Shown piece by piece: positions 30,901 to 36,420 of a stretch of 64,000 nucleotides of DNA (the stretch's first letter is position 1; each line of letters starts with the position of its first letter). The stretch comes from a virus: positions 1 to 64,000 of the IMG/VR virus record IMGVR_UViG_3300030616_000020; one strand, given 5' to 3'. The notes beneath the pieces are model-generated. The model was not told the origin of the DNA, did not search any database, and was given only the letters and a program-made list of their open reading frames with translations. A program made the position numbers and the translations under genes.

Positions 30901-33094
30901 AGACCAAAAGAGTAAATGGGATCGTAAGTTCAATATTACTACTTATCCTAACGCTCTTTTCTACAAACATAATCGTTATATCAGACCTCAAGAAAAACCT
31001 TCAAACTACAGTGCTGACTATAATTTCATGCTACAGCCTGAAAACAAGGCGTTACTTGATTATTACAATATGTATATAGAGTTTAATGATAAGTTTGGAA
31101 GACTTACAGAAAAGCATATTGACTATAATTTTGTAGCTGAAATTCATCAAGACTTTATTGAGAGAATTTCAAATACAGGTAGTAATGGAGTCAAGGGTCT
31201 TTGGGATAGTGTTATACGTTCTGTTGAACTCAGAGAGTTTGATCTTTCGAGAGGAAAAATGGACCTTTCTACAGGTAAACCTGTACCTGAGATACCATTA
31301 TTTTATACAGATAAGCTTTCAGGAAACGTATCAAGAAGTAAACGTAAGCAGATCGAAGATCAAGTTGCAGAAGAATTTACCAGAGGTAGTGCAGCATATC
31401 AGAATGAAGTTGAACGTCAGATTAAGAAAGCTGAATATGAATCTGGAACCAAATCTAAGAGTCGTGATCTTACAAGAAGTTTGATTCTTTTTGCTGAAGC
31501 TGCTTATAGTCATCATCATCTGAGTGTAACTGAGTCAAGCGCACTTGCATTGATGGAGATTATGAAGTCTCAAGGACAGGAAACTGAACTTGTTGATGCT
31601 GCTGGTAAAGCAGTACTTAATAATTTTACTCGTAGAGCTGCTAAAATGCTTGGAGTTCCGTTAAGTGAGATAGATGCATTGGAGAAGTTCATCAATCTAT
31701 ACTGGTATGGTCAAAGAACTCAAGGAGAAGATATATCATTTACTGTCGGAGATAAGCAATATTCAGCTACTAAGATGTATCAGTCAATATTGAGATTTAC
31801 CTCTGCTGGTGCGCTTGGTATGAAGCCTATTCTTGCAGCAGGTAACTTTATTGGTATCAAATCTAACTCCTACATGACAGGTCGTGAAGGAAAACAATAT
31901 AAGACTGAAGATATTCATAAGGCTCACGGTATGTTCCTTAGAAAAGACCCTCTGTTTGCAGGTGCTATAAATTATTTTGAGCCTTACACTCACGATCTCA
32001 CTTTCCGTAAAGCTAATGATCGTTCGGTATCAAAGTTTGTGCAGACCTTCACTTTTGAGAATCTTTTCATAATGCACAGACTTGGTGATGAACATATTGA
32101 CAGGAACGTTACCGTTGCTATGATGCACCGATGGGGAATCAATAAAGACGGAAAGGTTACTCGTTTAGATAAACTGACTGAAGAAGATACTGACAAACGT
32201 TCATTGATAGAAAGGTCTTCTATAAAAGACGACAAATTTGAGATTGATGGTCTAAACGAACAGCAGTATATTCGATTCAGAAGAATGATTCAAGCTGCTG
32301 CTACGGGAATCAAAGGTAATATGTCTCAAGAAGACTTGAACCTCATTAGAACTAGTTTAATGGGTCAGGCATTTATGCAGTTCCGTAACTGGATGCCCGG
32401 ATTGATTACCAAGCGTTTCAAGAACTTACAATACGATGATCTTTGGGATGATTATGATGTAGGTCGATTTAGGGTGTTTTGGGGAGAAATCACCGCAAAA
32501 GGACTTAAACCGAAGCTTGGTGCATTCACTAGACTACTCGGTGAAGTAACTATGATCTATGGATACGAGAAGAGTGGAATTAACAAGGATGTGACTCAAA
32601 GGTTCTATGACAAATATGTAGTGGCTAATCCTCAAACAGATTTAACCCTAGAAGAGTTTGCACAACTTCGCTTGGATAAACTAAAAGGAATGGCAAGAGA
32701 GCTTCAAATTTATATTGGTATGATGCTCATGGTTGCAGGTGGAAAAGCTTTTATTCCGGAAAGAGATGAAGAAGCTCTTACAAAAGCTACGAGACTTCTC
32801 GCTCAGAATACTTACAGGGTTGCTCAAAGAGGATTCCTTGAAATATCATTCTTCTTTGATCCTAACTCAGTTACAACTATCTTGAAGTCTCCGCTTCCTT
32901 CACTCAGACTGTTTACCAACTTGTATAAGATGGTAGGTAATACCTTCGATGAATCCTTTGATGTTGTATTTGGAGATGAAGTATTTGATAGAACTCCACG
33001 TCTATACTACTTCAGTAAGATTGTTCCTATCATGTCTTCCTACTATGACTTTGCAGATATTTGGGAGACTTACAATACATCCAGAGGCTATTGA
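15989..33094 (+). CDS. Giant fused virion RNA polymerase / polyvalent protein
   Basis: Codes for 5,701 residues in one frame. The RNA polymerase signature is SDFDDDK at residues 3342-3348, the Mg-binding Asp cluster of the double-psi beta-barrel polymerase class; crAss-like phages package such an enzyme to transcribe early genes. Other sites: a zincin motif HEAFH (1953-1957), a related but degenerate SEEAAH (4248-4253), and a RecB/Cas4-like PD-(D/E)XK nuclease with H4458, D4560 and D4574-Y-K4576. A Gly/Ala-rich hydrophobic segment lies near residues 95-120, long coiled coils fill about 900-1300, and another hydrophobic helix (IYIGMMLMVAGG) is near the C terminus. In several crAss-like groups these functions are split over two or three genes; here they are fused. 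The polymerase call is firm in context; the enzymatic state of the other domains is inferred. Confidence 0.85.
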   Translation: MPIIPIYNQEQGGIDPATGLTPTSRTRRKPVIPTNLVMPVPEGQESTALGYGASEYEKYVPGGSVFINEGLQDARAHGQATLEKWGRGITKFAGKTGTAVLGGTVGAIVGIPAAIADGSFNSMYDNTFQGWMDQLNEGMDKHLANYYTKEEQEAGFLESLGSANFWANDVLGGLSFTAGAVLSEMVWSATGAGIAGAPARLARAGRYMKNIDKGVDAIKQIKNVSRVTKVGDVGRVARQMYTGAGYEAGVEARHHKKELMDKLMEEWRANNPGKEPSTEDIIRMNDMATTSANGVFAANGFIVGMSNMIALPRIFGPGINSQIKGFSRISKQLEDVGDAWKVAFTPAYKDASTLAKIASASYVTLKNPFVEGVWEEGMQGVANNTMLDYTTKKYNPNASNSVANLAESFGEGLAETYGGKEGWKEIGIGMIIGSIGSPNLRAFKRDRETGRIIKQADQPGWTGGIPGEIQERRKRREEAETRATAANNATKDILFDYTEQYVKDNPEAVAASRKATEHLIRQAYLNEEMDKAIAEENTHEAKNVESDMIHSYIMSRIDAGYGYALKDEFSKMVEDMSDEEFAQVFEYESLPESEVAKRKADTLEKFNERVEQTQKIVNLVDNVYRADLTVPENRDIRESLIYAGGTIIDVEAREQQLANEISEATENEVTYDREQRGEQYKETFRKEVMDAIKDRPDAEKNEVKKKINDLEKLQRRRELFLEQYNHLFTAKGQKEYADILNGTREKQDQAYYDEVGKYFEGTVTIVDGNTGKQYKKWDKSDGTSIIEEIDPENPDQTLKDTQEVVNVKSREFIERFVLIEPAKPGERTLDEDESKRLIKRLNEFKDPDELADFINNEIKPLNLANIDLVKREAAKMWKKLTDKKMDTDDAVPVRYVDKKYIHKDSKKTVIVTKDNEKEDTYYIHDVVNGKKSKGRQITTNLANLNENYIFKGAWTDYTNRLDRIENLENIIESKQALLDKERKEGKSYRKRLKDLKAEYDMYMKKLLQRKGDGRATKKTISETQTLIDQTVELINEVQDKIDASVQAQIKLKQDQNFYVQRLAEEDANTESLNQAINAVEDEIRENEEIIGAWQKVVNELKNLMNKLLRMFNVSKMWTPDAVSKKLTEYRHAVEREIQNALKPPGERVQLGAAIKALRDNEDVIKRRVSAKKGAIQREINRGVEAEGEYWVARGKMESAENQITLFEQANDQLFEKLDLLEQEQNALDELYQRRKRTVEGVINHPQVKEESRAENEIEQVYQDKNIDPPSESTTNKEESKTLWESAKRKLEHVFSGLTGKHTDREGNLTQDVNQRRYYRWTSKTDIKGGDYYVKIIKAFDEDEAKIIEAGYNFKEALVAVVVDKDGNYITEQGVINKNEATPSSIRNLGIWTSFPLPTYSTNEFEKTFRKKHETKEEEIAYEQKKQNLITAHKALREKITDHLENDREVIFQLVDKAAGIPNEDLPTEEGHDPDHILIRDSFGHDNVTLQVQTLPSMSIGGTVITTSKLGHTFVKDNETGNVLETRSRRLNDQEIDVVVKLFQLLAKNSTIDQSGMIHSDNATVLKTSNGTVIYKNMFEYLSPYLYWTGDNFTKDSNGEIVDVNENPNTLFHFLRRHEGVSVAGGYLQLGRKAYQLFVKDGDNVLLNEALVNQQGEGALVDFLRSKYINVSSPLLIANESFEEIVDVNEDGTIVTRPHDSYQEYLMDNVLGVSVPPVTTETFRDEDGNEVEEEVPQMLNQYAIYKATDDFVSEETTVPRREMPSTTYDNWKNLKPGDRINIDVVQEGTNNTLRSAVLEMQDDTSFIIIEGEIHEDMVNNMSRIINSEAPSKQFAILNSGLKKVSNAQVAISDVVQPTVKPAPEVKTEETAPKEGRKPRRLSNKKGSNRKLYRSPTADERGVEQLEEAEKWFKERFPNVDFETVRHLIDGKHHGQLRDAAVYIYENAEVGTTYHEAFHVVTQMFLNRAERRALYREWKRRNPDKRNYTNDQIEEQLAEDFREYILFRKETSNVSPRGFQKTQEEQDRENEQFKKDLAEYAREDISPERKAELEEKLVQSYYAEGEMITHEAKKAKRMVEAIKAPLQRSFFERLYDWIVNMIYGKPESIIEIFENIENNKYRNQTPNLRRGKRVKLNRTYEGKTEAFGKMVMEGVNYFFFQKLFASKESVSTLFSKEDNSALVNDLYEYAYEEIEKTIGDLQAVQDDPEITDQEYDRLDNVVDQLWFVLDNWNETKKLHRNFLTQYRLEFVNIEDTIGETNIALDNDNLISNASIKISSKLNASRNIKLLVGTLVDVNKNFEEKVNDLELVQNADFGRTFNILVNRFAGLRSDSQMLNAINNIAAKAPQLYALIDRLGLNNEGEHLSENQMLEQIQFVQTFAKTKHTYMFDITGINGKFKLVNSNRSSINEKVKTVWKSNAENKRIYEDRNGVRYYKPSVFEKLGPIDTPQKALKMLSTMGINYTFPKEVELKDELIRKANGIYTQIMSKSGQPYIFDTEVNVNAKDDLSTLIQFEVDTTVDYIENSHLNIENNLVYDVVLNSYLSIAIDDIRNFPTLEALFEENPHLDPNNNIYTQNSYLLQPGGPLYKKNGELRDDPLFLEIHEGSKEEDSEISSEFEDLGEPDQLRVHINRGLEGSYPLLRPADNSIERYLNFGKPLFSTGQISRNVHVHQMLNYLRDELNRGSKTLSDIAKGDNLWKYHKENATDGIVIQIVSQNPVIKEAIDQFFKDSEATVEGFFNDDILVEELKTQINTYFTDRTGSNQEGFIKMLLDYGIIELLEDGTYYNNGLNIKGNPQILSEDVLNSEIKNYLINDTISNIEQTKLIFGDPVGYKNVADQFKRHSGVVGTKKISAVYDQVNRWIDKKLKRTDRQGGLYKNGKPIIRTAVFADIIVQSRYHAEYAKAIGDKADPYLEIEEGDGQGYISIDEWREMLFRAGEWSFGVGSLEDLYQWEIQKEQGEQQPKDPVTGRVIDKNKLPVATPLKPQYMGPLAEQGFQMGMYKLSLFPLLPSVTKQFSQLEALRTRMKGKEGENDGIGIAVFQTANKVGTKLNQHGETQPLYEVKTTDEKQIAEFAYQNYAPMVTQDTYYKYWGIQQEKGSKSKRKVVFGTQMAKQILNGLYENGRLKEGLDPILAERVDEYLKLNRERIEIGLAQLVNSLGLVEKNGKYHVKSMESLIEKIRKEAVEREMPDNIIDAIDNLEIGSGLDTLINREKIENVLFSIADAMSTSQKRSGSPKVQVSNALGTSVRTVIDTETGQVFRSSDLEFYHDQDGNIVQAEVYLPAFLKGKITDDNLRNLIGFRIPTQGLNSIESIRVKGFLPVEAGDSVIVPSEIIAKTGSDFDDDKLYLYYPNVFYNKEGNPVYIELKDNTELEEVYKEYSEAYEARFTQRVVGNIAFDSLPENLARFVKTEISEILSNENVGIRDVIEGINDRIVEAENILREKNLESPLIETYKKIRANLISLSNEIETGTSSEFDPMTRGEFRKRAIENRISEIQKDIILHPDNFAQLINPVSANDLEAEADKILLLRGEAKRDKDGKIVKKQPTMNNIVEREYLMDVARRFIGGKQAIGITAISSTFDILSKMSNVSIVPEITVYRNKKSVPIKTNINLPHNKNEEGNVTLSRIQDANDEGNIPERLSQWINAAVDAATNPFMFDLNSGPQTLNTVLYLTMAGVPLDYLTRFMTQPIIVEYIKNRQKWESQMMEGNIDPQTGRAKKKFRDWIVANTKAKYVDQLKTGTVSEKELTLLDLERGIKAGATGAMSNVHARTQIQVLDDFLRYMDTATKLRDATGAINYDTRAAGKNTSELLYRIENTERVRQEGNLNNFSGILDDGFISPYYDSVKSLRNVLDPLFVTLNDESVTRQFDKLFRVLFDQRNTLPNDKKIRVVDKFKQSFITYLLISRPYSVSDRLNKKDGMKVAMNARVSRLLKDTNESKSVATRLKEMQNDPKYADMSLLAYLEPILDKSGKSEATNHVATVAKKLDTIESNRLTSEWRELIEADKPFAYDLILATALQYGILNTPFTFTNLIPFEIYGQVMNSILAEEKTKTVKEKNNLYDDFYNRFFLNNFDDNSIVPIRRKGTNFHLAYPYFKIPNRKEEFREASPQEISALREKGVAIYEEKPKVIRTEDNRRMNLTGIRKNYQGKMLLLNYDINTPLVADVSRSEDSKQFNQLSRESDQAPDEAINEKIKGWMDRMGISYQNVEEITDREGNPIDAIAKADMLHATIQVVEGKADITTLSEEAAHFLVELLGDDNPILKGMMNAVEGTEVHKEVVAEYGEIYNNDETKLKKEAVGKMIAKAIINKEKVAGMSRFQRWWDSAWRWIKKHLLRVSSDEVAEELSPYAEAANIILGNVTEGLSPIESLNPDIFYQVTEEEKATAAAIEKSLRESRIEKDKEQGGYRTPEGKAVKNRVSDFVKRFYNQIFRGRSAEEEAKPRNILLKQKGTIIHKYLEVIGESVFQGKTPTKAEVQKRVIEDLQDRDDIANEEFFDKDKTFFMLSGNQFGELRDGLIKVVAGIKAKQERIDPNEEVKFFPELLIYDKYGDIGGTIDLAVLYSNGSVGIYDYKTINFDDTKTLAGFKEDAYNIQISEYKRILQDRYGIKNIGETRVIPIDVQTNFAATGLTTILMGTTGIGTKSKDRPYLEQIPVARELTEDKELNESLKKMFVLYDNLRVKLSNDYQNDKLALRVARLREAITGLQLRGDVSFIIGEIQTIYADFEKRENLPADHEFGLNDDFLRELSEYVHAYKHFGVNAMATARKTQDQKSIHTLQRVAHMLDQMQNRIDHKYIENANRYSDYDVAGKAPAEGFLGKLFKQLSQFKRPTFKKLSEMVHEVGYKVRRDVNAAIEEIDEKNEALKTWGKARGIGLQQVFDKYLINPKNGNLKSKYKSEHFEEKDKAISQRGSEGTKWFLENTQVERREDGKLYYTGERLKLYEEQRKAHFDYLDRTMLGEENAKAKEDQKSKWDRKFNITTYPNALFYKHNRYIRPQEKPSNYSADYNFMLQPENKALLDYYNMYIEFNDKFGRLTEKHIDYNFVAEIHQDFIERISNTGSNGVKGLWDSVIRSVELREFDLSRGKMDLSTGKPVPEIPLFYTDKLSGNVSRSKRKQIEDQVAEEFTRGSAAYQNEVERQIKKAEYESGTKSKSRDLTRSLILFAEAAYSHHHLSVTESSALALMEIMKSQGQETELVDAAGKAVLNNFTRRAAKMLGVPLSEIDALEKFINLYWYGQRTQGEDISFTVGDKQYSATKMYQSILRFTSAGALGMKPILAAGNFIGIKSNSYMTGREGKQYKTEDIHKAHGMFLRKDPLFAGAINYFEPYTHDLTFRKANDRSVSKFVQTFTFENLFIMHRLGDEHIDRNVTVAMMHRWGINKDGKVTRLDKLTEEDTDKRSLIERSSIKDDKFEIDGLNEQQYIRFRRMIQAAATGIKGNMSQEDLNLIRTSLMGQAFMQFRNWMPGLITKRFKNLQYDDLWDDYDVGRFRVFWGEITAKGLKPKLGAFTRLLGEVTMIYGYEKSGINKDVTQRFYDKYVVANPQTDLTLEEFAQLRLDKLKGMARELQIYIGMMLMVAGGKAFIPERDEEALTKATRLLAQNTYRVAQRGFLEISFFFDPNSVTTILKSPLPSLRLFTNLYKMVGNTFDESFDVVFGDEVFDRTPRLYYFSKIVPIMSSYYDFADIWETYNTSRGY

Positions 33095-33097
33095 GAG

Positions 33098-33142
33098 GTC
33101 TAAAAAAAAGAAGGGGAATCCGTTTGGACTCCCCCTCTCTGG
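33098..33142 (-). terminator. Rho-independent terminator between convergent blocks
   Basis: A hairpin with GGGGAATCC paired to GGACTCCCC (one A/G mismatch, TTTG-type loop). Read on the minus strand it is followed by TTCTTTTTTTTAG, a good U-tract, so it should end transcripts of the minus-strand block. The plus-strand giant gene stops 4 bp before it and may also use the hairpin, but lacks a U-tract in that direction. Confidence 0.75.
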
Positions 33143-33176
33143 TCTTGGTGTAGCGTCGTTACACCGTTTCGCTTCT

Positions 33177-33602
33177 TTATTCTACTTTGGGTTCTTTTGA
33201 AGCAATCAATCCAATCACGAAGTCTACAATAGTCTTTACAAACAGCAAGTTTGCACCTCTTAGACCGGCAGCAGCAGCCGTAATCAAACCTGATTGTAAT
33301 AGAACTACCCACCATTCAGCTCCACCGAGAAATCCGATGTTAACGGCTGATGCAAGGAAGGATAGACCTACTGAAATCAAAGCTACAAATAAAATCTTCA
33401 GAAATTTGGTTGATAACTTCAGTAATCGAATTACATATTCCGCAAGGAAAGTTACGATTCCTGCCATTCCGAGATAACCTCCGAAGTAGAGCAAATAGTT
33501 ATCGTACAGGTCCTGCCAATTTGAAGGAACGTCAGGCTCCTGTGCGAATAGGACGAATGTTCCTAGCAATAGGAACGAGAAAAACATAATGATTCTTTTC
33601 AT
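33177..33602 (-). CDS. Holin-like small membrane protein with signal peptide
   Basis: Codes for 141 residues from the ATG at 33602; an upstream TTG would add seven non-typical residues. The N terminus MKRIIMFFSFLLLGTFVLFAQ is a signal peptide or first membrane helix with a likely cleavage site after FAQ, followed by three hydrophobic segments (about residues 40-58, 70-88, 97-130) and a short charged tail. Size and topology suit a holin or other inner-membrane lysis protein. It is the last gene of the minus block. Function is inferred from topology only. Confidence 0.6.
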   Translation of the reverse strand: MKRIIMFFSFLLLGTFVLFAQEPDVPSNWQDLYDNYLLYFGGYLGMAGIVTFLAEYVIRLLKLSTKFLKILFVALISVGLSFLASAVNIGFLGGAEWWVVLLQSGLITAAAAGLRGANLLFVKTIVDFVIGLIASKEPKVE

Positions 33603-33640
33603 AACGTTATGATTTTTGTACAAAATAAAGATACAAAATT

Positions 33641-34069
33641 TTACAACTCATTGAGCTTGTGATAAATCTTTCTAAGGTCTCCTTTGTAAGTCATTGGTAA
33701 TCTCTCTCCAAGTTTCACAACGTCAGCCAACAAATCTTCTTTACGTTCTTTGAATGTTTTCTTCTTTTCTGGTTTAACAGGTAGATTTGATGTTACATCC
33801 CACAATATGCAATTGTGTCCGCTTATCTCATCTACTCTAACCTCTCCTGTATCTCTGATAACTCCAATTCTTTCCAGTTCACTGAACCTTCCATTGATGG
33901 AGGCATCTTTGATGTTCGGATTTGTACGCTGATACTTTCTAACAACTTCGTTTGCAGTCAAAGGTCCGTTATGATATAATTCGTCATATACTTGAAACCT
34001 TCTTTTAGACAGCAATCCGTTGTCCCGTATCGCATGATACGCTTCAATAGATGTGTCTCTTGTACTCAT
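33641..34069 (-). CDS. Winged helix DNA-binding protein
   Basis: Codes for 142 residues starting at the ATG at 34069 (MSTRDTSIEAY). Residues about 16-75 form a winged helix: KRRFQVYDELYHNGPLTANEVVRKY, then a recognition helix with INGRFSELERIGVIRDTGEVRV as the wing. The C terminus is Lys-rich and ends in a second helical segment. Proteins of this type are common in phages as small regulators or nuclease partners. The target is unknown. It is spaced 38 bp from the membrane gene downstream. Confidence 0.7.
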   Translation of the reverse strand: MSTRDTSIEAYHAIRDNGLLSKRRFQVYDELYHNGPLTANEVVRKYQRTNPNIKDASINGRFSELERIGVIRDTGEVRVDEISGHNCILWDVTSNLPVKPEKKKTFKERKEDLLADVVKLGERLPMTYKGDLRKIYHKLNEL

Positions 34070-34078
34070 ATTCAAAAT

Positions 34079-34285
34079 TTAAATAGCATCAATTGCCTTT
34101 GATGTTGATGAATTCTTTCCTACTAACCAATCTACTACAACCTTTTTATCACCACAGATTGTTTTCTTACCAGTACGTGTATTTTGTAGATGGTAAATAT
34201 TCTTTTTAATGGCTACAATTTCTAACCATGCTTTACCTTTTTGGAGCTTGACATACGCTCCAACAGGAAAGAACTTGAGTTCCAT
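34079..34285 (-). CDS. Small SH3-like/KOW-like protein, unknown function
   Basis: Codes for 68 residues. The pattern FPVGAYVKLQKGKAWLEIVAIKKNIYHLQNTRTGKKTICGD looks like a small five-stranded barrel of the SH3/KOW kind often used to bind nucleic acid or protein. It lies 2 bp from the upstream gene and 9 bp from the downstream gene. The fold is a guess from the strand pattern; no function is assigned. Confidence 0.55.
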   Translation of the reverse strand: MELKFFPVGAYVKLQKGKAWLEIVAIKKNIYHLQNTRTGKKTICGDKKVVVDWLVGKNSSTSKAIDAI

Positions 34286-34287
34286 GA

Positions 34288-35295
34288 TTAAACAATATCA
34301 ATACCCCAAATCTGATACATATAACTAGCTTCCTGATTTGTTCCGTAGCTTTCTTCATTATCATAGGAATATTTCAAGAATTTGTAAGGGTCATTGTCTT
34401 CGTAGTCATTGGTATTCCATATTACTCTATCATCACCTTGAACCAATCCTTCACAATATGTTCTGATTGCATACCAACCCCCTCTGATCAGAACACCGTC
34501 CGATACATCTACAGTATGCCATATCAGTTCTTCTGCTGGAAGGTCTTGCGGATCAGATGAATTTCTACTATGTATGTCATTTAAATCTACTCTTGTTCCA
34601 CATATAGGATGTAACAGACTGGTATCAACCATGTTAAGTTGCCATATCTCAACATGAAGTTTACCCTGAGGATTACCTACTTTTGCTAATGCCATATACA
34701 TATCCATGATCCTGTAGGTAGACTTAGCCATAAACAATGACATTTTGTAGTACTGATCATTCCTGTAGTAAGCATCATGAATTTCTCCTATTCCGGTGGT
34801 TCTGTCTCTGGCAGTTTTTCCATGAGAATAGTATAAAGGTGGATCAGTTTTCTCAATGTTTGGATCAGCGTCAGTCCAGAAATGCCATGTCCTGTTTTCA
34901 TTCTGATAGTGTCCAAGAGGAGTAAACAGAGTTGAATCATAATGGAACGTAGGCGGTATCTTATCCACAATAACTACATCAAACGACATTGAGGCTTTAT
35001 TACCATAACAGTCTTTTGCATAGATAGTTACTTGAACTTCATCTCCGGGAGTCAGGAGTACACCTGAGTTAGGAACCTGATAAAACGATGCAGTGTCTAC
35101 ACAACAGTTATCTCTTACCTCTATTACTTTAGTGTAATCAGGTAGATAAAATTCACAACTGTCTGTTGCTAAATAATATTGAGTTGGAATCTGTGCTATA
35201 CAGCAACTGTTCATAATTGCTAATAGAATTATGATAATTGCTATACCGACGTAAGAATAGAAGGCACACTTCGCCTTAAAACGATAATGTTTCAT
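34288..35295 (-). CDS. Exported/membrane-anchored protein with HYR-like Ig domain
   Basis: Codes for 335 residues. A strongly hydrophobic helix (YVGIAIIIILLAIMNSCC, residues 15-32) ends in Cys-Cys and could be a signal anchor or a poor lipobox. Residues about 45-115 resemble an HYR/Ig-like domain, with 'AKDCYGNKASMSFDVVIVDKIPP' matching its usual final strand. The rest is a beta-rich domain with aromatic residues, possibly carbohydrate-binding. Such a protein could change the cell surface or act in superinfection exclusion; this is inference. It lies among other membrane genes. Confidence 0.6.
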   Translation of the reverse strand: MKHYRFKAKCAFYSYVGIAIIIILLAIMNSCCIAQIPTQYYLATDSCEFYLPDYTKVIEVRDNCCVDTASFYQVPNSGVLLTPGDEVQVTIYAKDCYGNKASMSFDVVIVDKIPPTFHYDSTLFTPLGHYQNENRTWHFWTDADPNIEKTDPPLYYSHGKTARDRTTGIGEIHDAYYRNDQYYKMSLFMAKSTYRIMDMYMALAKVGNPQGKLHVEIWQLNMVDTSLLHPICGTRVDLNDIHSRNSSDPQDLPAEELIWHTVDVSDGVLIRGGWYAIRTYCEGLVQGDDRVIWNTNDYEDNDPYKFLKYSYDNEESYGTNQEASYMYQIWGIDIV

Positions 35296-35318
35296 AGTAT
35301 AAATAAGTTTAGTACGAC

Positions 35319-36260
35319 TTAAAGCTGTGTTTCGTTGTACAACATTCTGAGAATGTCAACATCTACATTGTTAACTTGCACAGGAGGCTCAAAAACACGC
35401 ATGTTTCGGTCATTTCGGGAATTTAACCAACCTGACCATCGTCCACCTCTCATAGCTTTGTAAGATTCGACCTTATCTCTAGGAATATCTTTCTTCCCAA
35501 AGAGCATTTGTTGTACATAATTTGTCTTGCCTATCATAGGACGATAGACACTCTGCTGAATTTTCCTAAGAAGAGGAAAACCGTCTAGGACATAAAGTTG
35601 CCAGCCAGAAAGCAACATGGAATACGATGGGTAAAGTATTTTACTAATCGTCTGTCTATATTTTGGCAGGTCTTGAAGTCTCTCTCCGTCAGGCCACGGG
35701 ACCCAATCTTCCTGATCAACTTCTTTACCATAGTTTCCGATGGGATTTAGTATTGCGTATACAGGAAGATAGATAAAAACGGCAGAGATGATTCCAAACC
35801 AGTGGTATAGGAATTGGTAGAACTTCTTTCCTTGAATAGCTTTACTCCACCAATGGAGTCCGAAAGTTCTACGGGCCATTTTACTGATAATATATCCGGT
35901 GTTATCAGTAATCTCTTTAATCTTAGCCATACTTGATTCATTCCCTGTACGCATATGGTTTAGCTTCAGGGTGAGCAGAGTAGTAGTGTAATGATCTCTA
36001 CTCATAGGATGATCTTCAGGAGGCAGTATAGGATGTCTTTGACCTACATATTTCCCACTAGAGTCAAAGTACCACATAGAAGCACTTGATGTAACAAGTT
36101 TAGGATCGTTGTAAACAAAGTACATTCTCATCATTCCACCAAGAGAATCTCCCGGTTTATGATTCCAATCAAGACGAGCCATCCCATACTCGTCAAGATG
36201 ATGATATGTGTCAGGAGGCAACGCCTCTCTACTGTATGGGCCTATCGGGAATAGTGTCAT
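35319..36260 (-). CDS. Membrane-associated protein, unknown function
   Basis: Codes for 313 residues from the ATG at 36260 (MTLFPIGPYSREALPPD); the frame extends four codons upstream only through TTG. One clear hydrophobic stretch (FLYHWFGIISAVFIYLPVYAIL, about residue 155) is flanked by Trp/Tyr-rich segments. The N-terminal half has YFDSSGKYVGQRHPILPPEDHPMSRDH. I do not recognise the family. Its start overlaps the 63-residue membrane protein gene by 32 bp, so the two are probably translated together. Confidence 0.55.
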   Translation of the reverse strand: MTLFPIGPYSREALPPDTYHHLDEYGMARLDWNHKPGDSLGGMMRMYFVYNDPKLVTSSASMWYFDSSGKYVGQRHPILPPEDHPMSRDHYTTTLLTLKLNHMRTGNESSMAKIKEITDNTGYIISKMARRTFGLHWWSKAIQGKKFYQFLYHWFGIISAVFIYLPVYAILNPIGNYGKEVDQEDWVPWPDGERLQDLPKYRQTISKILYPSYSMLLSGWQLYVLDGFPLLRKIQQSVYRPMIGKTNYVQQMLFGKKDIPRDKVESYKAMRGGRWSGWLNSRNDRNMRVFEPPVQVNNVDVDILRMLYNETQL

Positions 36261-36420
36261 TCTTTTCAACAAGCTCTTTAACTTGCTGCTCCTGTTTTAA
36301 TTGTTTCTTTGCATCATGATCCCTAACAGCAGTAACAATCCAAACGATGAGTATGGTAGCAACTGCTATAATTGCGATTATACCCATAAGGTATCCTACC
36401 CAAGCTTTTCCTTTTTTCAT
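36229..36420 (-). CDS. Small single-pass membrane protein
   Basis: Codes for 63 residues: basic N terminus (MKKGKAW), one membrane helix (YLMGIIAIIAVATILIVWIV) and a charged C-terminal tail. It overlaps the upstream metalloprotease-like gene by 4 bp (ATGA) and the downstream gene by 32 bp. The topology would suit an inner-membrane spanin-like partner or an adaptor for the neighbouring membrane proteins; neither is shown by sequence. Confidence 0.6.
   Translation of the reverse strand: MKKGKAWVGYLMGIIAIIAVATILIVWIVTAVRDHDAKKQLKQEQQVKELVEKNDTIPDRPIQ

Noticed and set aside
2-33094. Stop codon reassignment (TAG or TGA read-through), known in some crAss-like phages
   Set aside because: Long genes are open in the standard code, and TAG/TGA occur at natural ends directly before the next ATG (for example at 4552, 10073, 11884 and 33092). 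No suppressor tRNA with CTA or TCA anticodon was found.
16426-33094. Many minus-strand open frames opposite the giant gene
   Set aside because: They are antisense shadows of a long AT-rich coding region, show Ser/Phe/Ile/Leu-rich low-quality protein sequence and no family motifs or overlap pattern.
33187-33477. Plus-strand open frames opposite the holin-like gene
   Set aside because: The minus-strand frame has a signal peptide and clean membrane helices; the plus-strand frames lack any motif and oppose the terminator arrangement.
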